41,659 nucleotides of DNA from CAMYLY01 sp039587215 (GCA_039587215.1 JBDHIW010000010.1:1-41659); one strand, 5' to 3'. Numbered from the stretch's first letter, positions 17,422 through 26,290 are shown. The notes: generated from the sequence alone by a model not told the origin. Numbers and translations: made by a program.

Positions 17422-18807
17422 ATGTTCGGCCGTTCGCTCGTGCGCATCATCGGTGTCCCGATTACCGCCGGCGTGATGCTGGCCTGCGGTGTCGCGTCCG
17501 CCGCGCAGGATCAGCAAGCCGGCCTCCTTACGGACGCGGAGGCCCAGGCCGGGTGGCACCTGCTGTTCGACGGGGCGTCGCTCGACGGGTGGCGAGGCTT
17601 CCGCCAGGACGACCCGGCGCCGGGCTGGACGGTCGTCGACGGGGCGCTTACGCGGGTCGGCGGCGGCGGGGACATCATGACCACCGCACAATTCGCCGAC
17701 TTCGAACTGTCGCTCGAGTGGCAGATATCCGAAGGCGGAAACTCGGGAATCTTCTTTCGGGTGACGGAGGAGGCCGACCGCACATACGAAAGCGGCCCCG
17801 AGATGCAGGTGCTCGACGATGCGCGGCACGGCGACGGGCAGTCCCGGCTCACGTCGGCGGGCGCCAACTTTGGGCTCCACGCGGCACCGGCGGGCGTCGT
17901 GCGCCCCGCGGGCGAGTGGAACGTCGTGCGACTCCTCGTGCAGGGACCGCATGTGGAGCACTGGCTCAACGGCACCAAGGTCGTCGAGTACGAGTTGTGG
18001 TCGCCGGAGTGGGAGGCGCTCGTCGCCGAGACCAAGTTTGCCGACTGGCCGATGTACGGCCGCGCGACGCGCGGGCACATCGCGCTGCAGGATCACGGTG
18101 ACTGGGTGGCGTTTCGCAACATCAAGATCCGCGCGCTCGGTGAGCCGTCCGAGCCGGAGGGACCGATGAACGGGCTGACGGACACGGAGGTCGACGCGGG
18201 GTGGCGGCTACTGTTCGACGGAGTCACGACGGACGGGTGGCGCGGGTACCAGCGTGAGGCGGTGTCCGACGGCTGGCAGGTCGTGGACGGCACGCTGGCG
18301 CGGGTCGCGCGCGACAGGGACATCATCACCGTCGAGCAGTTCGCCGACTTCGAGCTGCAGCTCGAGTGGCGGGTCGGCAGTGGCGGCAACGCGGGCATCA
18401 TGTTCCGGGTGACCGAAGACGAAGTCCAGCCCTACTGGACCGGCCCCGAAATGCAGGTGCTCGACGACGACGGGCACGCCGACGGGCGATCACCGCTGAC
18501 GTCGGCGGGGGCGGACTACGCGCTTCACGCCGTGCCAAGCGGCGTGGCCCGGCCGGCCGGCGAGTGGAATGCCGTCCGTTTGCTCGTCGACGGCGCGCAT
18601 GTAGAGTACTGGCTCAACGGTGTGAAGGTCGTCGAATACGAGCTGTGGTCGCCGGAATGGGAGGCGCTCGTCGCGGCGAGCAAGTTCGGCGAGTGGCCCT
18701 TGTTCGGCCGCGCCCGTCGAGGCCACATCGCGCTGCAGGATCACGCCCCGATGGTCTCCGTCGCGTTCCGAAACATCAAGATTCGCGAGATCGATCGGAC
18801 TGACTGA
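17422..18807 (+). CDS. Exported tandem DUF1080 (3-keto-disaccharide hydrolase-like) protein
   Basis: A 461-residue exported protein of two DUF1080 domains, a jellyroll family now named 3-keto-disaccharide hydrolase in domain databases. Residues 1-29 are a signal peptide ending ASAAQ. Domain 1 spans about 36-245 and domain 2 about 252-461; both contain LLFDG, a GWR segment, QFADFEL, GNSGI or GNAGI, GPEMQVLDD, AGEWN and FRNIKIR. The ATG at 17422 is taken over longer options because it opens the signal peptide. It diverges from the GH38 gene across 77 nt, which suggests related glycan roles. It probably acts on 3-oxo-glycosides generated by a dehydrogenase, possibly the GMC system encoded at 37-39 kb (inference). 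Confidence 0.9.
   Translation: MFGRSLVRIIGVPITAGVMLACGVASAAQDQQAGLLTDAEAQAGWHLLFDGASLDGWRGFRQDDPAPGWTVVDGALTRVGGGGDIMTTAQFADFELSLEWQISEGGNSGIFFRVTEEADRTYESGPEMQVLDDARHGDGQSRLTSAGANFGLHAAPAGVVRPAGEWNVVRLLVQGPHVEHWLNGTKVVEYELWSPEWEALVAETKFADWPMYGRATRGHIALQDHGDWVAFRNIKIRALGEPSEPEGPMNGLTDTEVDAGWRLLFDGVTTDGWRGYQREAVSDGWQVVDGTLARVARDRDIITVEQFADFELQLEWRVGSGGNAGIMFRVTEDEVQPYWTGPEMQVLDDDGHADGRSPLTSAGADYALHAVPSGVARPAGEWNAVRLLVDGAHVEYWLNGVKVVEYELWSPEWEALVAASKFGEWPLFGRARRGHIALQDHAPMVSVAFRNIKIREIDRTD
17527..18804 (+). repeat. Tandem intragenic duplication of the DUF1080 unit
   Basis: Unit 1 starts at 17527 and unit 2 at 18175, an offset of 648 nt (216 codons). The closest stretches are almost identical at the protein level (KVVEYELWSPEWEALVA in both) and very similar at the DNA level, implying a fairly recent duplication or gene conversion. 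Confidence 0.85.
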
Positions 18808-18825
18808 ACTCGTGGCGCGGCCCCC

Positions 18826-20028
18826 TCAGACGCTTCGGGTCACCTCGTCCAGCGCCGTCATCGCGGCTTCCAGCTGGGCATCTGCCAGGTAGGGTGCGGG
18901 CCCGAAGCGCAGGACGTCACCACGAAAGTCGGTCGAGACCCCTCGCGCGGCGAGTCCGGCTGAAAGCCCGGCGGCGTCCGGCGCACGCAACGCCAGGAAC
19001 CCCCCGATCTGATCCAGCGGGACATCGCGGTCGCGTGAGACCACCGCCGGGTCGAGATCCAGCGCGTCGAAGGTCCGCGCGAGCAGTCCCACCTGATGCT
19101 GCGAGACGGACCGCAGAAACACGGGCGTGAGCGCCTGTGCGGCGAAGAACTCGAACACCGCCGCCGCACGATAGTGGCTCACGGGATCGTACGTTGCACC
19201 GGCAAAGCGTGCCGGACCGGCGCCGTATTGCACGACGTCGGGTCGCTGCCCGTCCGCCAGTTCTGCGAACTCGCTGAACCAGCCGGTGATCACCGGCCGG
19301 AGGCCGCAGTCGGGCGGAACCCTGAGGAAGCAGTTCCCCTCGCCGAGCTGGCAGTACTTGTATCCGCCGCCCAGGACGAATGCGTCCTTCAGTCCGTCCT
19401 CTTCGAGTGAGAAGGGCAGTACGCCCAGCGTGTGGTAGGTATCCACGAGCAGCGCCGCGCCGGTGTGCGCGCACGCCTCGGCCACGCGGCGCAGTCCGGG
19501 GACGATCCGCGCGGACAGGTAGAAGACACTCGACACGATGACCAAGGCCGTGCGGTCGTCGACTGCCTCCGCCACGCGATCGGCCACGTGGGCCGCGGGC
19601 TCCTGCGGTATCCGCACGACCTCCACACCCTCTTCTTCCAGCCGATCGAGCTGTCGCCGCACGGTGTGGAACTCACCGTCGGTGGTCACGAGTCGTGGCC
19701 GCGTGCGAAGGGGGAGTGCGGACAGCAGGCGGATGAGGAGCTCGTGGGTGTTGCCGCCCAGTGTGATGTCGCCGTCGCGGTCATCGAGGAGCGCCGCCCA
19801 TCCCGCGCGCACGCGCTCCGCTTCGGCGAAGGCCCGGTCCCACTTGGCGTCCACCAGTTCGGCGGCGTCGCTCCACGCGTGGGCCTGCGCGTCGAACCCC
19901 ACGTCCGGCCACGCTTGGTGCGAGTGGCCCGTCAGGAGCAGGCGATCCGCAACGCGGAAGCGCGAGTACGCGGGCGCCAGGGCGTTCGGCGTCGCCCGGA
20001 GGGTGTCGAGGCTCGGGCGTCGCATCAT
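18826..20028 (-). CDS. kynU: Kynureninase
   Basis: PLP-dependent hydrolase cleaving L-kynurenine to anthranilate and L-alanine, 400 residues. The Schiff-base lysine is Lys224 in GGGYKYCQLGEG. Other kynureninase marks are LTGHSHQAWPD near the N-terminus, SSVFYLSARIVPG, LLVDTYHTLGVLPF and the substrate-site segment ITGWFSEF. The ATG at 20028 overlaps the stop of the tryptophan dioxygenase gene (ATGA), showing coupling; longer in-frame starts run antisense-like through that gene and are rejected. It is the last gene of the tryptophan/anthranilate operon and converges with the DUF1080 gene across only 18 nt. Confidence 0.95.
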   Translation of the reverse strand: MMRRPSLDTLRATPNALAPAYSRFRVADRLLLTGHSHQAWPDVGFDAQAHAWSDAAELVDAKWDRAFAEAERVRAGWAALLDDRDGDITLGGNTHELLIRLLSALPLRTRPRLVTTDGEFHTVRRQLDRLEEEGVEVVRIPQEPAAHVADRVAEAVDDRTALVIVSSVFYLSARIVPGLRRVAEACAHTGAALLVDTYHTLGVLPFSLEEDGLKDAFVLGGGYKYCQLGEGNCFLRVPPDCGLRPVITGWFSEFAELADGQRPDVVQYGAGPARFAGATYDPVSHYRAAAVFEFFAAQALTPVFLRSVSQHQVGLLARTFDALDLDPAVVSRDRDVPLDQIGGFLALRAPDAAGLSAGLAARGVSTDFRGDVLRFGPAPYLADAQLEAAMTALDEVTRSV

Positions 20029-20795
20029 AGCTCGGAGCGGATGGCCCAGAGATCGGGGAAGGCGGGCTTGAGCAACGTCGTCGTGAGGTACTCGACGCCG
20101 GTCGTCCCGCCCGTTCCCGTCTTCGTACCGATCGTGCGCTGCACCATCTTCACGTGTCGGTAACGCCACTCCTGCACGCCTTCGTCGAGATCGACAAACC
20201 GTTCGCACAGCTCGGCGGCAGACGGATCGGCCCGGTAGAGGCGGATGAGTTCGCCCTGGACCTCGAGGTCCGGCGTGATCGCGACCGTCACGTCCTCGCG
20301 CGGCCGCACCCCGTAGCCAGCGAGCCGCAGATGTTCGAGGAGTGCGTCCCAGACGGTCCACTGGGTGTGGCGTTCCCGAAGTCGCTCCCGGGCCTTCGAC
20401 CCCTCGGGGAAGTGGTCCAGGGCCCACGAGTGCCTGACGCCCATGGCGAACTCCAGTTCGCGGAACTGCTGTGACTGGAACCCGCTGCCCGATTCCAGTC
20501 GGTCCCGGAACGTCTTGAACTCGAGCGGCGTCATGGTTTCCAGCACATCGATCTGCGCGACGAGCGTCTTCAGCACGGTGAGGATGCGCGTGAGCGTGTG
20601 TGTGGCGCGTGGGCGGTCGTTGTCGGTGAGCCGCACGACGAGGTAGTCCATCTCGTGCAAAACTTCCTTGAACCAGAGCTCGTACACCTGATGAATCACG
20701 ATGAACAGCATCTCGTCGTGCTCCGGCCCGTCCGACAACGGGCGTTGGAGGTCGAGCAGTTCGTCGATCTTCAGGTATTCCGCGTACGTGGGCAT
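20025..20795 (-). CDS. kynA: Tryptophan 2,3-dioxygenase
   Basis: Heme enzyme oxidising L-tryptophan to N-formyl-L-kynurenine, 256 residues, cytoplasmic. The family signature EHDEMLFIVIHQVYELWFKE at 25-44 carries the distal-site His35; FKTFRDRLESGSGFQSQQFRELE is also characteristic, and GTGG with the following Thr near 238 is the substrate-carboxylate loop. It lies 82 nt after the anthraniloyl-CoA monooxygenase stop, the only sizeable spacer in this operon, and overlaps kynureninase by 4 nt. The downstream product needs a formamidase before kynureninase can act, and no classical kynB is present in the window. Confidence 0.96.
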   Translation of the reverse strand: MPTYAEYLKIDELLDLQRPLSDGPEHDEMLFIVIHQVYELWFKEVLHEMDYLVVRLTDNDRPRATHTLTRILTVLKTLVAQIDVLETMTPLEFKTFRDRLESGSGFQSQQFRELEFAMGVRHSWALDHFPEGSKARERLRERHTQWTVWDALLEHLRLAGYGVRPREDVTVAITPDLEVQGELIRLYRADPSAAELCERFVDLDEGVQEWRYRHVKMVQRTIGTKTGTGGTTGVEYLTTTLLKPAFPDLWAIRSEL

Positions 20796-20877
20796 CGTCG
20801 CTGCACCTACGGTCTGAGAAGTGAAACGCGCGACGCACGGATGTGCGGGCGAGGCGGGCGCGGGCCCGCAGGTTCGG

Positions 20878-23133
20878 TCACTTGAATCGCGGCGTGTAGT
20901 TGTCGAGCGACTCGTACGGATCGGGCCACGGCAGGTCGTATCCCAGCTCGTACGCGGCGTGCCGCGTCCAATAGGGGTCCCAGAGATGGGCCCGAGCCAG
21001 GAGACAGATGTCGGCGCGGCCCGCCGCGAGAATCGTGTTCACGTCCTCGAACGAGGAGATGTTGCCGACCGCCATTGTCGCCATGCCGAGTTCGCGCCGG
21101 ATGCGATCGGCGAAGGGGGTCTGGAACAGACGGCCGTAGATCGGTCGCTGGTCCGGCACCGTCTGCCCGGCGGACACGTCGACGATGTCGCAGTCGTGCT
21201 CTTTGAGCCGCGCAGCCACTTCGACGGCCTCGGCGTCGGTCACACCGCCAGGCGCCCAATCGACCGCGGAGATACGGACCGACATCGGCTTGTGGCTCGG
21301 CCACACGGAGCGCACCGCGTCGAAGACCTCCAGCGGAAAGCGCATCCTGTTGTCGAGCGACCCTCCGTAGTCGTCGGTGCGGAGGTTGGTCAGGGGCGAC
21401 ACGAAGCTCGCAAGGAGGTACCCGTGGGCGACGTGGACCTCCACCATGTCGAACCCGGCGTCGTCCGCCATGGCGGCCGCGCGCTCGAAGTCGCTCACGA
21501 CCCGATCCATGTCCGTACGCGTCATTTCCCGGGGGGTCGGGCTGTGCGCGAAGTAGGGAAGCGGCGACGCCGAGAGCAGCGGCCAGCCGCCGTCGTCCAG
21601 CGGCTGGACGTCGCCCTCCCACATGCGCTTGGTCGCGCCTTTGCGCCCGGCGTGCCCGAGCTGGAGCGCAATCTTGGCCTTGGACTCCGTGTGCACGAAG
21701 TCTACGATGCGTCGCCAGGCGTCCACGTGCGCCGGCGCGTACATGCCGGTGCATCCGGGGGAGATCCGCGCGTCCGCGCTGACGTTGGTCATCTCGGTGA
21801 TGACCAGGCCCGCTCCGCCGATCGCGCGGGACCCGAGGTGCACGAGGTGCCACTCGCCGGGGGTCCCGTGGTCCGCGCTGTACTGGCACATCGGGGAGAC
21901 GGCCACCCGGTTGGCGAGTACCATGTCGCGCAACTTGAACGGCGTGAACATCGGTGGTGGTGCCGGGGCGGTGGGCACCGCCTGTCCGCTCTGCCCCTGC
22001 GCGACGCCCGCGAACCAGCGGTCGACGTCCGCGATCAGACCGGGGTCGCGCGTGCGGAGGTTCTCATGCGTGACCCGCAGGCTCCGGGTGAGAAGGTTGA
22101 AGCCGAACTGGATCGGCTCGAGATCCATGTACCGCTCCGTGTTCTCGAACCATTCGAGACTCACCTGAGCCGCGCGCTGCGCGCTGGCCACCGCCGGCCG
22201 GCGGTCGTCCTCGTACGCCGCGAGGGCCTCGCGCACGTCTCCGGGGTGGGACCGCAGCGCGGCCGCCAGCGCGACGCCGTCTTCCATCGCCAGTTTGGTT
22301 CCCGATCCAATCGAGAAGTGCGCGGTGTGCGCGGCGTCGCCGATCAGTACGACGTTCTCGTGGGACCACGCCGCGTTCTTCACCGTCGGGAAGCTCCGCC
22401 AGATCGAGCGGTTGGACAGGAGCCGGTGTCCTTCCAGCTCGTCGGCGAACAGCGCTTCGCAATAGGCGACGGTGTCGGCTTCGTGCGCGTCCGCCATACC
22501 CGACGCCCGCCAGGTCGCCTCGGTGCACTCTACGATGAAGGTCGAGTGGCCCGGCGCGTACTGATAGGCGTGCACCCGCCAGAGGCCGTGCGGATCTTCC
22601 TTGAAGTAGAACGTGAACGCCGGGAACGGTTTGGTCGTACCCAGCCATACGAAGCGGTTCGGACGCCAATCGATCGTGGGCTGGAACGTGTCGGCATACC
22701 GGTCGCGGATGACGCTGTTGGCCCCATCCGCCGCGACGATCAGATCGACGGCATCGAGCTGAGCGGGGTCCGTGACGTCCGATTCGAAGCGCACGTCGAC
22801 GCCGAGATCGCGACAGGTCGCGGCCAACACCTCGAGCAGCGTAGTACGCGCGATGCCGCTGAACCCGTGCCCCGTGGAGGTGAGCAGCGAGCCGCGATAG
22901 TGCACGTGGATGTCGTCCCAGTGGAAGAACTGCTCGGCGACGGCGGAGTGCACGGCTGCATCCGATTCGGCCAGCGTTTCCTGGGTGGCGTCCGAGAACA
23001 CGACGCCGAACCCGAACGTGTCGTCGAGGCGGTTGCGCTCGTAGACGACGATGTCGTGGGTCGGGTCGTCCCGTTTCATGAGGATCGCGAAGAAGAGCGC
23101 GGCGGGGCCGCCGCCGATGCAGGCGATCTTCAT
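20878..23133 (-). CDS. Anthraniloyl-CoA (2-aminobenzoyl-CoA) monooxygenase/reductase
   Basis: A 751-residue two-domain flavoprotein. Residues 1 to ~385 are a class A FAD monooxygenase (CIGGGPAALFFAIL at the N-terminus, GDAAHTAHFSIGSGTKLAMED near 300). From about 395 (MFTPFKLRDMVLANRVAVSP) it is an Old Yellow Enzyme-type FMN reductase. This fusion is known from the 2-aminobenzoyl-CoA monooxygenase/reductase of Azoarcus (EC 1.14.13.40), which hydroxylates and dearomatises anthraniloyl-CoA without ring cleavage. Salicylyl-CoA 5-hydroxylases share the architecture; co-location with kynA, kynU and a benzoate-type CoA ligase favours the anthranilate substrate. Its ATG overlaps the acyl-CoA dehydrogenase stop by 4 nt. 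Confidence 0.92.
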   Translation of the reverse strand: MKIACIGGGPAALFFAILMKRDDPTHDIVVYERNRLDDTFGFGVVFSDATQETLAESDAAVHSAVAEQFFHWDDIHVHYRGSLLTSTGHGFSGIARTTLLEVLAATCRDLGVDVRFESDVTDPAQLDAVDLIVAADGANSVIRDRYADTFQPTIDWRPNRFVWLGTTKPFPAFTFYFKEDPHGLWRVHAYQYAPGHSTFIVECTEATWRASGMADAHEADTVAYCEALFADELEGHRLLSNRSIWRSFPTVKNAAWSHENVVLIGDAAHTAHFSIGSGTKLAMEDGVALAAALRSHPGDVREALAAYEDDRRPAVASAQRAAQVSLEWFENTERYMDLEPIQFGFNLLTRSLRVTHENLRTRDPGLIADVDRWFAGVAQGQSGQAVPTAPAPPPMFTPFKLRDMVLANRVAVSPMCQYSADHGTPGEWHLVHLGSRAIGGAGLVITEMTNVSADARISPGCTGMYAPAHVDAWRRIVDFVHTESKAKIALQLGHAGRKGATKRMWEGDVQPLDDGGWPLLSASPLPYFAHSPTPREMTRTDMDRVVSDFERAAAMADDAGFDMVEVHVAHGYLLASFVSPLTNLRTDDYGGSLDNRMRFPLEVFDAVRSVWPSHKPMSVRISAVDWAPGGVTDAEAVEVAARLKEHDCDIVDVSAGQTVPDQRPIYGRLFQTPFADRIRRELGMATMAVGNISSFEDVNTILAAGRADICLLARAHLWDPYWTRHAAYELGYDLPWPDPYESLDNYTPRFK

Positions 23134-24290
23134 GACGCGTCGGTGGCGTGTGCGAGGAGTCGGTCCGCGATGATGAGCCGCTGGATCTCGGTCGTCCCCT
23201 CGTAGATCCGCAGCGCGCGCACGCTCCGGTACAGCCGGTCGACGGGGCCGTCGGCGAGCACGCCGCGTCCGCCGAGGATCTGCACGGCCTGATCGACGAT
23301 GCGCTGCGCCGCTTCGGTCGCGAACGCCTTGGCCATGGCGGACTCGACGGTCACACGGTCGGCGCCGCCGTCGCGCTCCCACGCGGCGCGGTAGGTGAGG
23401 AGCCGCGCCGCGGTGAGGTCCGTCGCCATCTGGGCGAGCTTGTCCTTGATCAGCTGGAACTCACCGATCGCTTTCCCGAACTGTCGCCGCGCCGTGGCGT
23501 GCGCCACCGCTTCGTGGAGGGCGCGGCCCGCCATGCCGCATGCGGCGGCGGCCACGGTCGCGCGCAGGCGGTCCAGCGTGGCGAGGCCGAGCTTGAACCC
23601 GTCCCCCGCCGGGGCGAGCAGCGCGGAAGCCGGCAGCCGGCAGTCTTCGAAGGCGATATCGCCGAGCGGGTGCGGCGCGCTCAGGATCTGCGGCCCGACG
23701 AATCGGAACCCCGGCGCGTCCGCCGGAACGACGAAGCAGGCGATCCCGCGATGCCCCATCGCTGGGTCGACGGTGGCGAACACGGTGTAGAAGTCGGCAA
23801 TGCCGGCGTTGGAGATGTAGGTCTTACGCCCGGTCAGCACCCACTCGTCGCCGTCGGCAACGGCCCGCGTCTGCATGGCCGCGACGTCGGAGCCGGCCTC
23901 CGGCTCCGTCATGGCAAAGGCCGCGAGTGCCGTTCCCGCGAGGGCGGGGTCGAGCCACCTCGTCCGGTGGTCGTCCGAACCCGCGAGAATGAGTGGAGTG
24001 GTGCCCAGCGCCTGTAAGGCGAACACCGCATCTGCCAGCGGCGAGGCGGCGCCGACGGCCTCGCGAATCAGGCAGCAGGCCCGCAGGTCCTGGTCGCCGA
24101 TCGCAGCGAACCACCCGGCCTCGCCCATGCGGAGGAGCACGTCCCGCGCCTGCACGCGCGCGTCGGCGTCGCTCGCCGCCTCCGGCAGCGGCGCCAGGTG
24201 CTTGTCGGCGAATTCGACGACGGCCTTCGTGAGTTCGTGATGCGCGGGCTCGAGGAAGGCGCGTACGGCCTGGGTGTCGGGAGTCCTCAC
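23130..24290 (-). CDS. Acyl-CoA dehydrogenase
   Basis: A 386-residue FAD-dependent acyl-CoA dehydrogenase. The GTG at 24290 forms a GTGA overlap with the crotonase stop and is preferred over much longer starts that run through the neighbouring gene. Diagnostic stretches are AMTEPEAGSDVAAMQTRA and GRKTYISNAGIADFY in the middle domain, ATARRQFGKAIGEFQLIKDKLA, QILGGRGVL, and IYEGTTEIQR with candidate catalytic base Glu364. Inside the anthraniloyl-CoA operon it would oxidise the alicyclic CoA thioester or an acyclic product after ring opening. Which step is not resolvable from sequence. Confidence 0.94.
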   Translation of the reverse strand: MRTPDTQAVRAFLEPAHHELTKAVVEFADKHLAPLPEAASDADARVQARDVLLRMGEAGWFAAIGDQDLRACCLIREAVGAASPLADAVFALQALGTTPLILAGSDDHRTRWLDPALAGTALAAFAMTEPEAGSDVAAMQTRAVADGDEWVLTGRKTYISNAGIADFYTVFATVDPAMGHRGIACFVVPADAPGFRFVGPQILSAPHPLGDIAFEDCRLPASALLAPAGDGFKLGLATLDRLRATVAAAACGMAGRALHEAVAHATARRQFGKAIGEFQLIKDKLAQMATDLTAARLLTYRAAWERDGGADRVTVESAMAKAFATEAAQRIVDQAVQILGGRGVLADGPVDRLYRSVRALRIYEGTTEIQRLIIADRLLAHATDAS

Positions 24291-25087
24291 ACGAACACCG
24301 CGTCTCGCTTGGCGCGGAACGCCTCGTAGGCCTCCCGGAAGTTCGGGCTGAGCATGCAATCGGCCTGTGCGTTGGCTTCGGCGTCCAGCGCCGATGCGAG
24401 GTCGAGTGTCGCTTCGAGATTGAGCGACGCTTTCGTCACCGCCAGCGCGTGCGACGGACCGCGCGCCAGCCGTGCCGCCATGGCCTGGGCCTCGACCACG
24501 ACGTGTTCCTGCGGAACGACGCGGTTGTAGAGCCCGATGCGCTCCGCGTCGGCGGCACTCAGGAAGTCGCCGGTCATCAGCAGTTCCGTCGCCCGCCCGA
24601 ACCCGACGATGCGCGGGAGCATCCAGGCCGCGCCCATGTCGGCACCCGACAGACCCACCTTCGTGAAGAGGTAGGCGATTTTCGCCGATTCGGTCGCGAT
24701 CCGGATGTCGCACGCGGTGGCGATCACGGCGCCGGCGCCCGCCACGGTGCCGTTGAGGGCCCCCACGATGGGACGGCGGCAGCGGCGCATGTTGAGAATC
24801 AGGTCGCACGTCATCTTGGTGAACTCTCGGAGACCGACGTGGTCGCGGGCGAAGAGTTCCCCGATGATGTGTTCGACGTCGCCGCCGGAGCAGAACGCGC
24901 GCCCGGCCCCGGTGAGGACGATCGCCCGCACGCCCGGCTCGGTATCGAGGGCTGCCATCGTGTCGCGCAGCTCCGCGTAGACCTCGAACGTCAGCGCGTT
25001 CAGCCGGTCCGGACGGTTCAGCGTGATCGTCGCGACGGACGTGGCTTCGTCGACGTCGTACAGGAAGGTCGTCGGCTGCAGCGCCAT
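24287..25087 (-). CDS. Enoyl-CoA hydratase/isomerase (crotonase) family protein
   Basis: A 266-residue crotonase. The oxyanion-hole regions are CSGGD at 66-70 and GTVAGAGAVIATACD near 116-130. The usual GG-x-E catalytic stretch is altered here (AGAGAVIATA), although the downstream KVGLSGADMGAAWMLPR retains an Asp at the second catalytic position. Crotonases act as hydratases, isomerases or C-C hydrolases; the BadI-type ring-opening hydrolase is one member. In this operon it may hydrate the alicyclic enoyl-CoA or open the ring. It starts one base after the Rid-family stop and overlaps the acyl-CoA dehydrogenase start. Confidence 0.92.
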   Translation of the reverse strand: MALQPTTFLYDVDEATSVATITLNRPDRLNALTFEVYAELRDTMAALDTEPGVRAIVLTGAGRAFCSGGDVEHIIGELFARDHVGLREFTKMTCDLILNMRRCRRPIVGALNGTVAGAGAVIATACDIRIATESAKIAYLFTKVGLSGADMGAAWMLPRIVGFGRATELLMTGDFLSAADAERIGLYNRVVPQEHVVVEAQAMAARLARGPSHALAVTKASLNLEATLDLASALDAEANAQADCMLSPNFREAYEAFRAKRDAVFV

Positions 25088-25088
25088 G

Positions 25089-25511
25089 TCAGCTCTCCTG
25101 GGTAGCGCGGTGATCGGGAATCCAGGCGGTGGCTTCGATCTCGACCAGCGCCCCGTGCTCGACGAGGCCGGCCACGTGGAGCAGCGCCATGGCCGGGAAG
25201 TGCTTGCCCATCACCCGTCGGTACGCCGCCCCGATGTTCCCGAGATCCGTGCGATAGGCCTCGAGGTCGGTGACGAAGATCGTGAGCCGCCCGATGTCCT
25301 GGGGGTCGCCGCCCGCTGCCTCGACGACCGTGACGATCTTCCGAAGCGCCTGCTCCCACTGTGCGGGCATGCCGTCGGGCATCGCCCCATCGGCACCGGC
25401 CGCGGACTGCCCGGCCACGAAGAGCATGCGGCCCTCGCGTGGGGCGAGCATGCCGTTGGTCCACCCGCGCGGCACGCCGAGCGCCTCGGGGTTGATCTGC
25501 TCGAACGTCAT
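25089..25511 (-). CDS. Rid/YjgF-family protein lacking the catalytic arginine
   Basis: A 140-residue protein of the YjgF/YER057c/UK114 (Rid) fold, forming trimers with inter-subunit active sites. The family C-terminal strand is seen as ALVEIEATAWI. In archetypal RidA the motif PARS supplies the arginine that activates imine hydrolysis; here the corresponding stretch is FPAMALLHV, with Met108 at that position, so it belongs to a non-RidA Rid subfamily. The context suggests action on the amino/enamine intermediate formed from anthraniloyl-CoA, but the missing arginine argues against standard imine deaminase chemistry. Start overlaps the SDR stop (ATGA). Confidence 0.88.
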   Translation of the reverse strand: MTFEQINPEALGVPRGWTNGMLAPREGRMLFVAGQSAAGADGAMPDGMPAQWEQALRKIVTVVEAAGGDPQDIGRLTIFVTDLEAYRTDLGNIGAAYRRVMGKHFPAMALLHVAGLVEHGALVEIEATAWIPDHRATQES

Positions 25512-26290
25512 GATGCCAGTGATCCTCCGTCGATGACGACCGTTTGACCGTTTACGCCGCCTGCGTCGTCGGCGCAGAGTGACGCGACGACATGCGCCAC
25601 TTCCTGGGGCGCGATGAGACGATGCTGCGACGACGTTGAGAGAATGGCGTCGCGCGCGCCCTCCGGGTCCATGCCCGTCTTCTCGACGATGCGGGCGATC
25701 GATCGTTCCGTCATGGACGTGTCCACGTAGCCCGGGCAGACCGCGTTGACCGTGACGCCCCGGTCGGCCACCTCCGCGGCCACGGCACGTGTGAAGCCGA
25801 CGACCGCGTGCTTCGCGCTCGTGTAGGCCGCGGTGTACTTGGCCCCTGCGAGGCCCGCCACGGACGCGACGTTCACGACGCGGCCCCAGGACGCCTCGAG
25901 CATGGCCGGCAGGAACGCCTGAGTGACCAGAAACGGTGCGGTGGCGTTGACCAGGAGCAGTCGGTTCCAGTTTTCGAGCGTGATCCGGTGCAGCGGCGCG
26001 GAGTCCGCGACACCGGCGTTGTTGACCAGGATGTCGATCGTGCGTCCGTCGCTGCGCAGTCGATCGGCCAGCGACTGGATCTGATCCGCATCGGTGACGT
26101 CGCAGGGAACGGCCACGGCCGAGCCGCCACGGGTCACGATGTCGGACGCGACGGCGCCGATTTCGGTCTCCGTCCGCGCGGTCACCACGACGGAGGCGCC
26201 GAGGTCCGCCAAGTGCGCCGCGACGGCCGCGCCGATACCGCGGCCGCCTCCGGTCACGAGGGCCGATCGACCGTGGAGCGTGGCGGTCAT
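25508..26290 (-). CDS. SDR-family 3-hydroxyacyl-CoA dehydrogenase candidate
   Basis: A 260-residue classical short-chain dehydrogenase. The Rossmann motif TGGGRGIG lies near 14-21, NNAG near 89, catalytic Ser in NVASVAGLAG, and YTSAKHA carries the Tyr/Lys pair. The sequence resembles 3-oxoacyl/3-hydroxyacyl reductases (CPGYVDTSMTE, GQTVVIDGG). In the operon it would oxidise or reduce a hydroxy/oxo alicyclic CoA intermediate (inference). Start at 26290 overlaps the creatininase-family stop by 4 nt; in-frame sequence upstream of it is antisense-like noise from the overlapping gene. Confidence 0.93.
   Translation of the reverse strand: MTATLHGRSALVTGGGRGIGAAVAAHLADLGASVVVTARTETEIGAVASDIVTRGGSAVAVPCDVTDADQIQSLADRLRSDGRTIDILVNNAGVADSAPLHRITLENWNRLLLVNATAPFLVTQAFLPAMLEASWGRVVNVASVAGLAGAKYTAAYTSAKHAVVGFTRAVAAEVADRGVTVNAVCPGYVDTSMTERSIARIVEKTGMDPEGARDAILSTSSQHRLIAPQEVAHVVASLCADDAGGVNGQTVVIDGGSLAS

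Noticed and set aside
20852..20869. Small GC hairpin in the spacer between the monooxygenase and kynA genes
   Set aside because: Only a 6-bp stem in very GC-rich sequence, no T-run, and it lies inside an apparent operon.
20821..23205. A 794-codon plus-strand open frame opposite the anthraniloyl-CoA monooxygenase gene
   Set aside because: Composition is shadow-like and the minus-strand gene has clear flavoprotein motifs across the same span.
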